DNA of 46,898 nucleotides from Muribaculaceae bacterium. GTDB lineage: Bacteria; Bacteroidota; Bacteroidia; Bacteroidales; Muribaculaceae. A model generated the notes under the pieces. It saw only the letters and a list, made by a program, of their open reading frames with translations, ran no database searches and had not been told where the DNA came from. The translations under genes and the position numbers were made by a program. Below, piece after piece: positions 8,504 through 16,880 of this stretch (positions are counted from its first letter, which is position 1; each line of letters opens with the position of its first letter). The stretch is taken from the NCBI GenBank assembly GCA_022509065.1, contig JAFLTY010000018.1, positions 1 through 46,898 on the forward strand, in the 5' to 3' direction.

Positions 8504-8556
8504 CCAACAGGGACTGCCTGACAATAAAGATGTCGAGCAGTCCCTGTTGGGTTTTA
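8504..8556. terminator. terminator between the thioredoxin pair and the convergent DUF3298 gene
   Basis: A perfect 14-base stem, CCAACAGGGACTGC (8504-8517) with GCAGTCCCTGTTGG (8537-8550), is followed by GTTTTAT on the plus strand. Both flanking genes converge on it, so it likely serves both directions. Confidence 0.85.
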
Positions 8557-8569
8557 TAAGAGCCGGATG

Positions 8570-9391
8570 TTAATCGGAGATGTCGTGAAGATCAAAGAAG
8601 TTAATAGCGTACGGTGTTAAATAGCTCACTAATTCGTAGGGATAAAAAGCTACCATTACGCTACCAAGCGAGTGCGGTCCCACCTCCATGGGCTGATAAC
8701 AAAACACTATCTCGCCTTCGCTTGACAAAAAGAAATTGTCGTTGGCCGGAAGTTGAGTAATGTCAACCTCGTCTTTATACGCAGGCATGGTGGACGCTTG
8801 CTCGGCGATTAGTTTCGGAAGTTCGGATAAACCGTTTTCAGTAAATAGGTCGCTGAGAGAGAGTATTTTGTTGTCGGTCAGCGAATAGTTGATATAGTCC
8901 AAGGTCTCCAAACCGTTTGCTGCACCGGGGTAATAAGTCGATGTGCCAATGCAATAAACCAACAGCTGAGGCGTGAAATTGACAATAGTGCCGTTGACAA
9001 TCTGAAAGCCTTCAGCCATCAATGGCGAGAGCTGTACTTCTTTGACTGGTAATTCCGTCTCAGTAACCACTGGCGACACCCAAGACTCGACAGCCTCGTT
9101 AACCGATTTGCCTTTGATGTCTAAAGCGCGCGAAAGAATAGAGTCAACCAACATGTCAGCCTGACGGCCATACAAAGTAACGGGCATGATAAGCGCCAAA
9201 GAATCGCAAACAGTGATGTCGGTCTGCGCTCCTAAGTTATGACCGCTATCGGTCATTTCATAGACCTTTGATTTTGTGTAAGTCTCGAATACTGTGAGAC
9301 GTTGCTCGTTGTCATTCGAAGCGCAGCCGCAGTTGAAACTCATAATAGCGAGGCAAAGGCCTGCGGAAAGGATGTGTGTTTTGTTTTTCAT
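8570..9391 (-). CDS. exported DUF3298 (RsiV-like) protein, probable lipoprotein
   Basis: The 273-residue protein begins with a signal peptide (MKNKTHILSAGLCLAIMSF) followed by NCGC, so it is probably lipidated, although the lipobox is imperfect. The body has the DUF3298 pattern: a middle region with PQLLVYCIGTSTYYPGAANG and a C-terminal domain with LSLSDLFTENG, then YKDEVDITQL, and FFLSSEGEIVFCYQPMEVGPHSLG. That C-terminal domain is shared with the anti-sigma/lysozyme-sensing protein RsiV, where it binds lysozyme. Whether this protein binds lysozyme or a cell-wall ligand is unknown. The gene starts eight bases after the GH3-serine hydrolase gene and is the last of a three-gene envelope operon. 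Confidence 0.85.
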   Translation of the reverse strand: MKNKTHILSAGLCLAIMSFNCGCASNDNEQRLTVFETYTKSKVYEMTDSGHNLGAQTDITVCDSLALIMPVTLYGRQADMLVDSILSRALDIKGKSVNEAVESWVSPVVTETELPVKEVQLSPLMAEGFQIVNGTIVNFTPQLLVYCIGTSTYYPGAANGLETLDYINYSLTDNKILSLSDLFTENGLSELPKLIAEQASTMPAYKDEVDITQLPANDNFFLSSEGEIVFCYQPMEVGPHSLGSVMVAFYPYELVSYLTPYAINFFDLHDISD

Positions 9392-9399
9392 TTTTGTTA

Positions 9400-12384
9400 T
9401 TATTTTCTGTCGGGAATAGCAAGAAGAGCTTGACGCATTATGTCGGAGCGAACGCTTAACGAAGCAAAAGCATCATTGTCACGCGTGGGATTGACACGAT
9501 TGGTCAAAATGACGACAATAAGATCATTCTCCGGATCTACCCAAAATACCGTACCTGTAAAACCGGTGTGGCCATATACCGAGGCGTTAGCCAACTCGGT
9601 AGTAGGAGAGTAGTTAGGATTCCGGGTGTCGGGCTTGTCAAAACCAAGACCGCGGCGACAAGTCGGGCTGACCGTAGTGGTGAAAAGACTAACAGTTTCA
9701 GGCGAAAGAATCTGCGCTCCACCGTACGAGCCACCGTTAAGCCACATCTGACAAACCTTCGCAATGTCGTCGGCATTGGCAAAGAGTCCGGCGTTGCCTG
9801 AAATACCTCCGTAGAAAGCGGCTGTTTCGTCATGTACATATCCCCGGAGTGTCTGATTGCGGAGATATGTGTCTTTTTCGGTCGGTGCTATGTCCGCTTT
9901 GTCGAAACGTTCAGTCGGACGGTAGCCCATAGTCCATGCGCCGAGAGGCTTCCAAAGCAAAGAGTCGCTCCATTCCTGATGAGGAATATCGGTGGCAGAT
10001 TCCTCCGCTTTCATCAGCAATGCAAAGTTGAGACACGAATAATTGTATTTTTTTGTAGGACGGAGTTCCATGTTGCATATACGCGCCATTATAGTGTCCA
10101 TTGCGGCCGAACCGACAAACATTCCCTCGGCCATTTCGATGGGGAACTCCTCGCTACGTTCGAAAGAGACCAAGTCAGACCGTAATTGTGCTGTGTCATG
10201 ACCATATAACCCACGTTGAATCAATTTGTGGTGAGTGTCATCGGGAGTCGGTACCATGAGTGGGTCGGTGTATGTGGCTGTATCCATGACGGTGTAAAAA
10301 ACATTGAGCGAAGCCGGCATTCCTGTTTCGTGGAACAAAAACTCCTTCATCAAGAGACTGTCTTTGCCTTCCACCCGAAGAGCGGGGAGATACTGGGACA
10401 AAGGTTTCTCAATATCCATAATTCCCTTGTCAACAGCCAGCATCACGCCGGGAAGAGTGCCGATAGCCTTTGATACCGACGCTAAATCGTACAGAGTGAA
10501 AGCGTCTACCGGTTCGCCTCCGGCAGTTTTTTTGCCATAGGCCTTATCCAACACCACGTTACCCTTGTGTGCGATAAGAACCTGGGCACCGGGAATAGCA
10601 TCGATGTCCAACGCTTCTTGTATGATAGCATCAATGGAATCGGTCATAGCCGGAGCCATGTCCATGACAGCCGGTGTGGTATAACCCAACCGAGTCTTTG
10701 CGATATCAACACCTGCTCCTCTATTGTACAAATTCTTAAGTGTTACAGGCAGACGACCATCTACCTTAATGCCACCAAATACAGCCTGCACGGCGTAACT
10801 ACGAAGGGTAGGAGTGTCATCGTAAGCCAAAATGACACCCTTCGAAGCCCTGACCAGTTTACTCATCCGAGCCATCTTATACGGATTGACGAGGAAGACG
10901 GAGATTACATTGTCGAGAGCAGCCAGTTGGGAGGCCTCTTCCAGCGCAGATTTGTTGTCGTCGGTGACAAAAACAATGACATCGGTGAATTTTTGAAGTT
11001 TTTTGATGGTTGCTGCCGTTATAGGCTCCGATATGAAGTTGATATCGGCATATCTACGACATAAGTCAATAATGTCTTTATTTGCCTTTGTCTGCGTAAC
11101 GGGCAAAGTGACAACGGCTAAAGAGTGTTTTGACAAATCACCGATAGGCAACGCGTCATTTTTATTTTCAAGTGCTGTTATTACTTGTGACGAGATGAGG
11201 TGATCGATTTTCTCCGCCTCGGCATCATGGGCTATTTCGGTGATTTTATTAATATCGACAGGTTCTGCTCCGTTTGCGAGACCTAACATGAATTTATAGG
11301 CGAGAATACGCTTACAGCGGTCTTCGATAACAGACCGAGCAATCTTACCGGCTTTAACATCGGCCAGGATGAGCTCTATTACATCAATCGGGTCGCGAGG
11401 ACTCAGTAATATGTCAGCTCCGGCTTTTAGAGCCGCTATGGAGGCATTGCTACCGTCAACGGTCTCAGCACCTTTCATCCCCAAAGCGTCGGTATAGACA
11501 AGACCCTCGTATCCTAAATCGTCACGTAACAGTTTGTGCGCTTTTTGTGACAGAGACATCGGCATACCCGACGGGTCAATGGCTTTAACCTTTAGATGGG
11601 CTGTCATAATGCCTGAACCGCCGTCGTCAATGAAGCTTTTAAACGGAACCAACTCTATCTCATTAAGCTGTTTTGCTGATTTGTCTACAGTAGGCAATGT
11701 TTTATGCGAGTCGGCATTGGTGTCACCATGACCCGGGAAGTGCTTGGCGACGGCTTGTACACCGCTTTCTTCAAGACCGCGTGAATAAGCATTGACCAGA
11801 CGAGCGACAGCATGAGGATCCTCACCGAACGACCGATAACCGATAACAGGGTTATCCGCGTTAGAGTTCACATCGGCTACAGGAGCAAAGTTAACCTGAA
11901 TGCCTATGGCCTTACTCTGGCGACCCATTTCGCGCCCATAGAGATAAGCCAGTTCTTCGCCGTTGCGAGCTGCGCCTATTGCCATATTGTTGGGATAACG
12001 TATGGTGTTTTTAACACGCATGGCCAAACCCCATTCGCCGTCAAAAGTCATAAGCAAAGGCACGCGGGCGAGACTCTGTGCGTAATTTGTCATTTCAGTG
12101 AACTGTGCTATACTTCCCTCGGTGAACAAAATACCGCCAACTCCGGCCTCGACCAGACGTTTTAAGGCTGACCGCGTTATATTACCTTGAGTGGTCACAA
12201 CCTTTGGGACAATGAGTTGGGCGATGCGCTGCCGCTCGGACATGGAGTCATAGACCGAATCAACCCAATGATTACAGGCTTTCATGTCTGAGTTTTCGAC
12301 AATACGCGGAACTCGCGCCGCAATTGTCAGACCTAAGGCTATTATTGCACCTAACGTTATTGTTTTTTTAGAGATAAGCTTCAT
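9400..12384 (-). CDS. GH3 beta-N-acetylhexosaminidase fused to a class C beta-lactamase-like serine hydrolase
   Basis: The 994-residue exported protein joins two enzymes. Residues about 35-380 are a glycoside hydrolase family 3 domain of NagZ type, with KHFPGHGDTNADSH (214-227) and the probable nucleophile Asp299 in VYTDALGM. Such enzymes remove N-acetylglucosamine from muropeptides or chitin fragments. Residues about 400-560 form an alpha/beta linker domain like the GH3 C-terminal part. Residues about 585-990 are a penicillin-binding-protein/beta-lactamase-like hydrolase with Ser636-x-x-Lys639 (SVSK), a YSC segment where YxN is usual, and HTG near the C-terminus in place of KTG. The N-terminus is a single hydrophobic segment, a signal peptide or anchor. 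The fusion suggests paired cleavage of glycan and peptide in the cell wall, which is inferred. This two-domain design is known in Bacteroidetes. Confidence 0.92.
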   Translation of the reverse strand: MKLISKKTITLGAIIALGLTIAARVPRIVENSDMKACNHWVDSVYDSMSERQRIAQLIVPKVVTTQGNITRSALKRLVEAGVGGILFTEGSIAQFTEMTNYAQSLARVPLLMTFDGEWGLAMRVKNTIRYPNNMAIGAARNGEELAYLYGREMGRQSKAIGIQVNFAPVADVNSNADNPVIGYRSFGEDPHAVARLVNAYSRGLEESGVQAVAKHFPGHGDTNADSHKTLPTVDKSAKQLNEIELVPFKSFIDDGGSGIMTAHLKVKAIDPSGMPMSLSQKAHKLLRDDLGYEGLVYTDALGMKGAETVDGSNASIAALKAGADILLSPRDPIDVIELILADVKAGKIARSVIEDRCKRILAYKFMLGLANGAEPVDINKITEIAHDAEAEKIDHLISSQVITALENKNDALPIGDLSKHSLAVVTLPVTQTKANKDIIDLCRRYADINFISEPITAATIKKLQKFTDVIVFVTDDNKSALEEASQLAALDNVISVFLVNPYKMARMSKLVRASKGVILAYDDTPTLRSYAVQAVFGGIKVDGRLPVTLKNLYNRGAGVDIAKTRLGYTTPAVMDMAPAMTDSIDAIIQEALDIDAIPGAQVLIAHKGNVVLDKAYGKKTAGGEPVDAFTLYDLASVSKAIGTLPGVMLAVDKGIMDIEKPLSQYLPALRVEGKDSLLMKEFLFHETGMPASLNVFYTVMDTATYTDPLMVPTPDDTHHKLIQRGLYGHDTAQLRSDLVSFERSEEFPIEMAEGMFVGSAAMDTIMARICNMELRPTKKYNYSCLNFALLMKAEESATDIPHQEWSDSLLWKPLGAWTMGYRPTERFDKADIAPTEKDTYLRNQTLRGYVHDETAAFYGGISGNAGLFANADDIAKVCQMWLNGGSYGGAQILSPETVSLFTTTVSPTCRRGLGFDKPDTRNPNYSPTTELANASVYGHTGFTGTVFWVDPENDLIVVILTNRVNPTRDNDAFASLSVRSDIMRQALLAIPDRK

Positions 12385-12436
12385 AGGAAAAAAGATATGT
12401 ATGAAAAAAGTTTTGTGAAATTACGTCTCAAGTCAC

Positions 12437-13963
12437 TTAGAAATAAAGACCTATACTGTTGGCAGTGACAAATCTTGATTTGGCATCGGGCTTGATAGTC
12501 TTTCCTTTGTATTTGCCCTTAGTAAGCATTAACAAGACATCGTCATACACCTTGTCAGTACTTTGAGCGACCCAGACACCTCGCGTAAGAGGCTCCATAT
12601 AATCGCCTCCGTTTGCGAGATAGTCGATAGTAGCCACCTTATATATCTTATCGGGGTCGAGTACTTTTCCGTTAATAATTGGCATTATGCCGTTTGGTGC
12701 GTCTGTCACTACCGTGACCTCATCACTGACACCGGCACCGTAACTGCCGGTCATTATATTGAAGGCATCCTGAAGATCGCTACCTTTCATTTCCAGGACG
12801 ACCACCTTGTTGTTAAAAGGCAACATACTCTGAATTTGCCCTTGGGTAATTGTCCCTTTAGGCAGTCCGCGTCTTATGCCACCTTTGTTGGTAATGGCGA
12901 AATCAACGTCAGAGTCTAACTGCCTGCCCCGGTCACGAATAAAATCAGCAACAAGATTTAGTAAAGCGTCGCTGCCTTTGTCAGCGGCCGCCGATAACTT
13001 GCCGACGGGTCGTTGCATAACCTCGTTGACACCTTTGCGATAAGGTTCAATTTTTGAATCTAAAAGCGAGTCAAGACGGTTGTCGAGTCGACTGTCCACC
13101 GGTATTGTTTTATAGTCAACCATATTGTTTGTCAGGTCAATCTCGGCCACCGCTATTGCTTTGCCACCTTTGCCTGCTTGGGTGACGACTATATCGTCGC
13201 CATCCGCATTAAGTAGAAGCCATGGTTTTGAATCGGGGTCTTTAGGATTGAGCATGGTATGGGAATGTCCACCCATAATAATGTCTATATCTTCGCTAAG
13301 CAACGCCAATTCGGTGTCCGATGTTCCTGTGCCGGACGGTGAATAACCTATGTGAGTCAGAGCAACTACAAAGTCGACACCCTCATTATGTTTCAGATGC
13401 CATGCTGTTGAGTTTGCGGCTTTTATTGCGTCGAGATAACTAACACCGTCATAATTACCCTCGGCTATCATACCTTTAGGTTGAAGATTGACACCTAAAA
13501 AAGCTACTTTTTTGCCGTCAATATCTTTAACTATATATGGTTTGAAGATGGTTGACAGTATAGGATCGTCGAATCGGTAATTAGTGGAAACATATTCTGA
13601 ACGTGTTTTATTAAGATTGTCCGCCAGTTCAATCACACCATTGTCAAAATCGTGATTTCCCAAAATGCGGACATCATATCCCAATTCGTTCATCACCATA
13701 TTTTCCACTTCCCCGCGATAGAGATTAAAATACATGGTACCTTGAACAGGATCGCCCATGTCTATCAACAACACGTTGTCATTGGCATTGCGTATGCTGT
13801 CAACAAGTACTTTACGACGTAACACTCCTCCAAGACCGTCTTCGTCGGGGTCAATTTGCGAATGAGTGTCGTTAGTGCCGATTAAAACAAGTTTTTGTCC
13901 TTCGGCTTGTTGATAACCTAAAAACAATGCGACCAGAGCAATACCGTATAGGATTTTTTTCAT
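12437..13963 (-). CDS. 5'-nucleotidase/UshA-type metallophosphoesterase
   Basis: This 508-residue secreted enzyme has a signal peptide (MKKILYGIALVALFLGYQQA). The metallophosphatase domain follows, with metal ligands in IGTNDTHSQ, DMGDPVQG, ILGNHDFDNG, LTHIGYS and MGGHSHT. The 5'-nucleotidase C-terminal domain (about residues 320-490) has FAITNKGGIRRGL, LPFNNKVVVLEMKG and IATIDY-like strands (VATIDYLANGGDY). It would hydrolyse nucleotides or related phosphate esters in the periplasm. Some relatives carry the two domains on separate proteins; here they are one. It is the first gene of an operon with the GH3-serine hydrolase fusion (52-base gap) and the DUF3298 protein. Confidence 0.93.
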   Translation of the reverse strand: MKKILYGIALVALFLGYQQAEGQKLVLIGTNDTHSQIDPDEDGLGGVLRRKVLVDSIRNANDNVLLIDMGDPVQGTMYFNLYRGEVENMVMNELGYDVRILGNHDFDNGVIELADNLNKTRSEYVSTNYRFDDPILSTIFKPYIVKDIDGKKVAFLGVNLQPKGMIAEGNYDGVSYLDAIKAANSTAWHLKHNEGVDFVVALTHIGYSPSGTGTSDTELALLSEDIDIIMGGHSHTMLNPKDPDSKPWLLLNADGDDIVVTQAGKGGKAIAVAEIDLTNNMVDYKTIPVDSRLDNRLDSLLDSKIEPYRKGVNEVMQRPVGKLSAAADKGSDALLNLVADFIRDRGRQLDSDVDFAITNKGGIRRGLPKGTITQGQIQSMLPFNNKVVVLEMKGSDLQDAFNIMTGSYGAGVSDEVTVVTDAPNGIMPIINGKVLDPDKIYKVATIDYLANGGDYMEPLTRGVWVAQSTDKVYDDVLLMLTKGKYKGKTIKPDAKSRFVTANSIGLYF

Positions 13964-14312
13964 TGAGATTAAGGCTTTAAAGAGTCAACTAAATTTGTTT
14001 CTGGCAAATTTAAACATTTTTTTTCAACCAACCATTCTACATACTGGTCATATTTACCGCGCATGATTATTGTCGGAGCGGCTCTAAAAGAGCCACTTGG
14101 AAAAATATGTTAACGAACAGAGGTCTGCTGTTGGGATTGGTTAAATTTTTTTGGAAATTAACGCAGCAAACGTTAATATGTTAAAAATATGCCAGTCGGG
14201 GATTAAACTATATAACAGACTTCAAGTCAAACAACACGAAAACGGCAAACAGACAGCCGATCATCGAACAAAAGAAATATATTAACTGTTTAAAGATTAA
14301 ATACACACGATT
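13964..14312. other. 349-base divergent intergenic region
   Basis: No gene is visible. It holds the leftward -7 element TAAATTTG (14012-14005) for the 5'-nucleotidase operon, an inverted repeat that includes it (13990-14012), and a small hairpin GGCTCT-AAA-AGAGCC at 14080-14094. The rightward promoter for the DUF4890 gene is not obvious; no exact TAnnTTTG lies within 250 bases of its ATG. Confidence 0.5.
13990..14012. promoter_or_regulatory. inverted repeat over the 5'-nucleotidase operon -7 box
   Basis: TAAATTTG (13990-13997), seven bases, then CAAATTTA (14005-14012), a perfect inverted repeat. Each arm is also a TAnnTTTG -7 element, one for each strand. The leftward one is about 42 bases from the 5'-nucleotidase ATG. 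Neither has a good TTTG at -33. Confidence 0.5.
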
Positions 14313-14813
14313 ATGAAAAAAACTTTGTTATCAATCGCATTTTTAATGGCAGGAATGTTTGCCATGACAATGAACGCACAGCAGCCTGCTCCCGATAAGC
14401 AGTGTCAGAAAGAATGCTGTCAGCAGGAAAAAGGTAAACAGGGCCAGAAAGCTCCTCGCTTCAATCCCTTTGAAGGCATTACCTTGACAGCCGAGCAGGA
14501 AGCAGCAGTAAAAGCTCTTAACGAAAAGAGTTTTAAATCGAATAAAGAAGCACGCGATCAAAGAAAACAGGAAGGTGCAAAGATGCGTGAAGCCGGAAAG
14601 GAAAACCGGAAAGAGTATCTGAAAGAAATGCAGAAAATTCTGACTCCCGAACAATATGTCACCTATCTTGAAAATCTTGCTTCGAAACCCGAACAGACTC
14701 CACGTCACAACATGCCTAAGGGAAAACAACCCGGCAAAAATCATAAGGGTAAAAAGGAAGTAAAAGTCAAGACCGATAGAAAAGAAGTTAAAGTTTCTTC
14801 TGAGAAAAAATAA
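14313..14813 (+). CDS. DUF4890-type periplasmic protein with LTxxQ motifs
   Basis: The 166-residue protein has a signal peptide (MKKTLLSIAFLMAGMFAMTM then NAQ). A short cysteine cluster CQKECC follows at about residues 30-35. The helical body has two LTxxQ-type motifs, LTAEQEAAVKALNEK and LTPEQYVTYLENL, like the periplasmic chaperone/stress proteins Spy and CpxP. The tail is very basic, with the EVKV motif repeated (KKEVKVKTDRKEVKVSSEKK). DUF4890 is a Bacteroidales family of unknown function; a periplasmic chaperone-like or metal-stress role is inferred from the LTxxQ motifs. It stands alone, 349 bases from the divergent operon, and converges with the DoxX-type gene at 14891. Confidence 0.75.
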   Translation: MKKTLLSIAFLMAGMFAMTMNAQQPAPDKQCQKECCQQEKGKQGQKAPRFNPFEGITLTAEQEAAVKALNEKSFKSNKEARDQRKQEGAKMREAGKENRKEYLKEMQKILTPEQYVTYLENLASKPEQTPRHNMPKGKQPGKNHKGKKEVKVKTDRKEVKVSSEKK

Positions 14814-14890
14814 GAATATCTTAATGTAAGTCGCTATCCTTGCTGCTCTCTGAGACGTAAAGAAGTGACGGTCGATATAAACTTTAAATA

Positions 14891-16219
14891 TTATTCATTC
14901 TCTTTTCTCCTCTCAATTGAGCGTAGTCCTTCGGGCTGCGCTTTTTCTGTGCGGTTAAAACGCAAGGAGACAGCGACGCAAGCAAAGAGACCGATTATCC
15001 AAAAAAGGAAACAAGTAAAAAGAGGCCTTTTTGGGTTAACTATCCAAGAATCGGAAGCAACAGCATCCCGGTTTTCGGGGAAATCGGGAGGCAGAGCAAA
15101 GATATTGGTTTTCCACGCAATTTTGCCATCTTTTATCATAACGAGCGAAGCATCGCCTCGAGCAATCATTTTTATGTCCGTATCTTCGGCATAGTAAACC
15201 GGGAATTCGACGCCAATGTCTTCAGCCCATCGACGACAACTATCGGCATTTCCGGCGATTATTGCAAACATGTCTATATCATTATTTTCGCAATAGTCAT
15301 ATAATCTGTCAATCATCTCGCTACGTGATATGCCATAGCGTTTTATATCGCTGACCAAAAGCATGCATTGGTTGCCATCCTCTTCAAAAATAAACGAGGT
15401 TACATCGTCGTCCTGTTCATCAAAAACAGCGATGGTGGGTTGTTCAGAGTTGTCACCGGTGACATTGACCCTTTCGACGAATTTCCAACTTTCGTCCGGT
15501 AAATCGTTTATCGAGAAACGCTGCCTGATGCCGTCACGCTCATAGATATAGAACATCTCGGCTTCGTCTGCGCTGTCCACATATTTAGACACGTCCGTTC
15601 CTTTCGGAAATGGCCGGAAATCAATCATCGGTTGAACTTGATAACCGTAAATTTCAATAGCAAATATAAAAGCCGCAGTAATGACCAAAGCGAACCATTG
15701 TATTCGGGGCATTATTATACCTGACAACAAATTGTTGTACCGGAAATAAACGCCGGAGAGAGCCAAAAGAACGATATTTTTCCAGAAAGTGGCACTGTTG
15801 CTTAGAATGAAAGCATCCCCGAAACATCCGCAATCACTAACGGGATCAGCTATCCAAATATACAGGGTTAGCACAGTCATGAAACTCATGAAGAGCAGCA
15901 CGAGCCAGCGTGTCGCTTTCCGATAACACCCCAGCAGTGTCATCACGCCAAGAATAAACTCGAAAGAGGCGAGAGCGCAAGCCAACGTCAAAGCCATTTC
16001 GTGACTTATCGTTGTTCCCCAGGCTTGAAAATAATCGGTTATCTTATATAATCCTCCCCACGGGTCGACTGCCTTGACAAAACCTGAAAAAATAAAGACA
16101 ACACCCAGGATGAGTCTAAGACAAAACACAAGAGGCTTGATGCCGAACCAACGCTTAGGATGAATGATGTTATCCTTCTTATTGGTTTTCTGTGATGCGG
16201 ATGATGCCGAAAACTGCAT
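14891..16219 (-). CDS. BT_3928-type DoxX-family membrane protein with periplasmic thioredoxin-like domain
   Basis: The 442-residue protein starts with a DoxX-like four-helix membrane part (about residues 28-165; FCLRLILGVVFIFSGFVKAVDP is typical). It contains the CGCF motif seen in DoxX/MauE relatives linked to disulfide or quinone chemistry. Another membrane helix at about 175 leads to a periplasmic region of about 210 residues with thioredoxin-like strands but no CxxC pair. A final helix near 405-425 follows. The function is unknown; an envelope redox role is inferred. Its ATG lies 41 bases inside the end of the DUF1599 gene, indicating a two-gene operon with coupled translation. The DUF1599-BT_3928 pairing is conserved in Bacteroides. 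Confidence 0.8.
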   Translation of the reverse strand: MQFSASSASQKTNKKDNIIHPKRWFGIKPLVFCLRLILGVVFIFSGFVKAVDPWGGLYKITDYFQAWGTTISHEMALTLACALASFEFILGVMTLLGCYRKATRWLVLLFMSFMTVLTLYIWIADPVSDCGCFGDAFILSNSATFWKNIVLLALSGVYFRYNNLLSGIIMPRIQWFALVITAAFIFAIEIYGYQVQPMIDFRPFPKGTDVSKYVDSADEAEMFYIYERDGIRQRFSINDLPDESWKFVERVNVTGDNSEQPTIAVFDEQDDDVTSFIFEEDGNQCMLLVSDIKRYGISRSEMIDRLYDYCENNDIDMFAIIAGNADSCRRWAEDIGVEFPVYYAEDTDIKMIARGDASLVMIKDGKIAWKTNIFALPPDFPENRDAVASDSWIVNPKRPLFTCFLFWIIGLFACVAVSLRFNRTEKAQPEGLRSIERRKENE

Positions 16220-16742
16220 AGTTGATGATGTCGAAGTAGTTAGATTCGATGCCTTCGGACTGGTCGGAATGACCGCCGTTATCTTCGATTTCCTTTATGC
16301 GCTCAAGTTTGGCAAGGATGAAATCGGTATAAGACGAAACGCGCATCTGACGCCATACTTCGTCATAATCTGTATTTTTCTTCACCATTAAATCAAGAGC
16401 CTCCTGACCGACTTCTTTATAATGCTTAAGAGCTACATCGGATGTCATGTCCTTGTGCTGCGATGGACCTAACCTGAGTTGAATTATAGCCATAATACCG
16501 TAGTTTACCAGAGCTTTGAACTCAGGGAGAATGCCTTCGCCAACTGCAGTATGACCCGATGTCTCTATCTGACGGATTCGACGAGTCTTTATAAGGAGTT
16601 GATCTGTGATGGTCTGGGGACGTAAAACACGCCATGAAGGGCCATAGTCGGCATCTTTCCTCTTAAAGATAATTTCGCATTCTGCCAATGCCTGATTAAA
16701 CTGATCTATGGTTTTTTTCATTTGGTTCATATCGAATGTCAA
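16179..16742 (-). CDS. DUF1599 protein with an internal tandem duplication
   Basis: The 187-residue cytoplasmic protein consists of two related halves. The first has DADYGPSWRVLRP, TDQLLIKTRRIRQIE and EFKALVNYGIMAIIQL. The second has NTDYDEVWRQMRV, TDFILAKLERIKEIE and SNYFDIINYAVFGIIRI. The acidic and basic residues recur in equivalent positions, consistent with a pseudo-dimeric helical bundle. The family is of unknown function; the all-helical pattern recalls nucleotide-binding or pyrophosphohydrolase bundles, but I see no MazG-type metal motif. It is the first gene of an operon with the BT_3928-like protein, driven by a strong promoter at 16796-16826. An ATG four or seven codons downstream could be the true start. 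Confidence 0.85.
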   Translation of the reverse strand: MTFDMNQMKKTIDQFNQALAECEIIFKRKDADYGPSWRVLRPQTITDQLLIKTRRIRQIETSGHTAVGEGILPEFKALVNYGIMAIIQLRLGPSQHKDMTSDVALKHYKEVGQEALDLMVKKNTDYDEVWRQMRVSSYTDFILAKLERIKEIEDNGGHSDQSEGIESNYFDIINYAVFGIIRITENQ

Positions 16743-16795
16743 CTTTGGTCGTGTTTTGGAGCCTGATAGTCGAAGGGGCTCTTAGGTTAGTGTTG

Positions 16796-16826
16796 CAAAA
16801 TTACTGATTTTTTTAGTTTAATCAAA
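16796..16826 (-). promoter_or_regulatory. promoter of the DUF1599-BT_3928 operon
   Basis: Minus-strand TTTG (16826-16823), 19 bases, then TAATTTTG (16803-16796), an exact consensus match. The expected start is about 47 bases before the DUF1599 ATG. Confidence 0.75.
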
Positions 16827-16843
16827 ACATCATATTTTGATTA
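16819..16843. promoter_or_regulatory. palindrome overlapping the -33 box of the DUF1599 promoter
   Basis: TAATCAAAA (16819-16827) and TTTTGATTA (16835-16843) form a perfect nine-base inverted repeat with a seven-base spacer. The left arm contains the CAAA that is the -33 TTTG on the minus strand. It could be an operator, or a weak hairpin ending the comEC transcript; it has no T-tract. Confidence 0.5.
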
Positions 16844-16880
16844 GTTCTTTGTTTTAGCTTGTGTGTTTTCAAACATTTGA

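Noticed and set aside
14080-14094. GGCTCT-AAA-AGAGCC hairpin as a terminator
   Set aside because: The stem is only six bases, no T-tract follows, and it lies between divergent genes.
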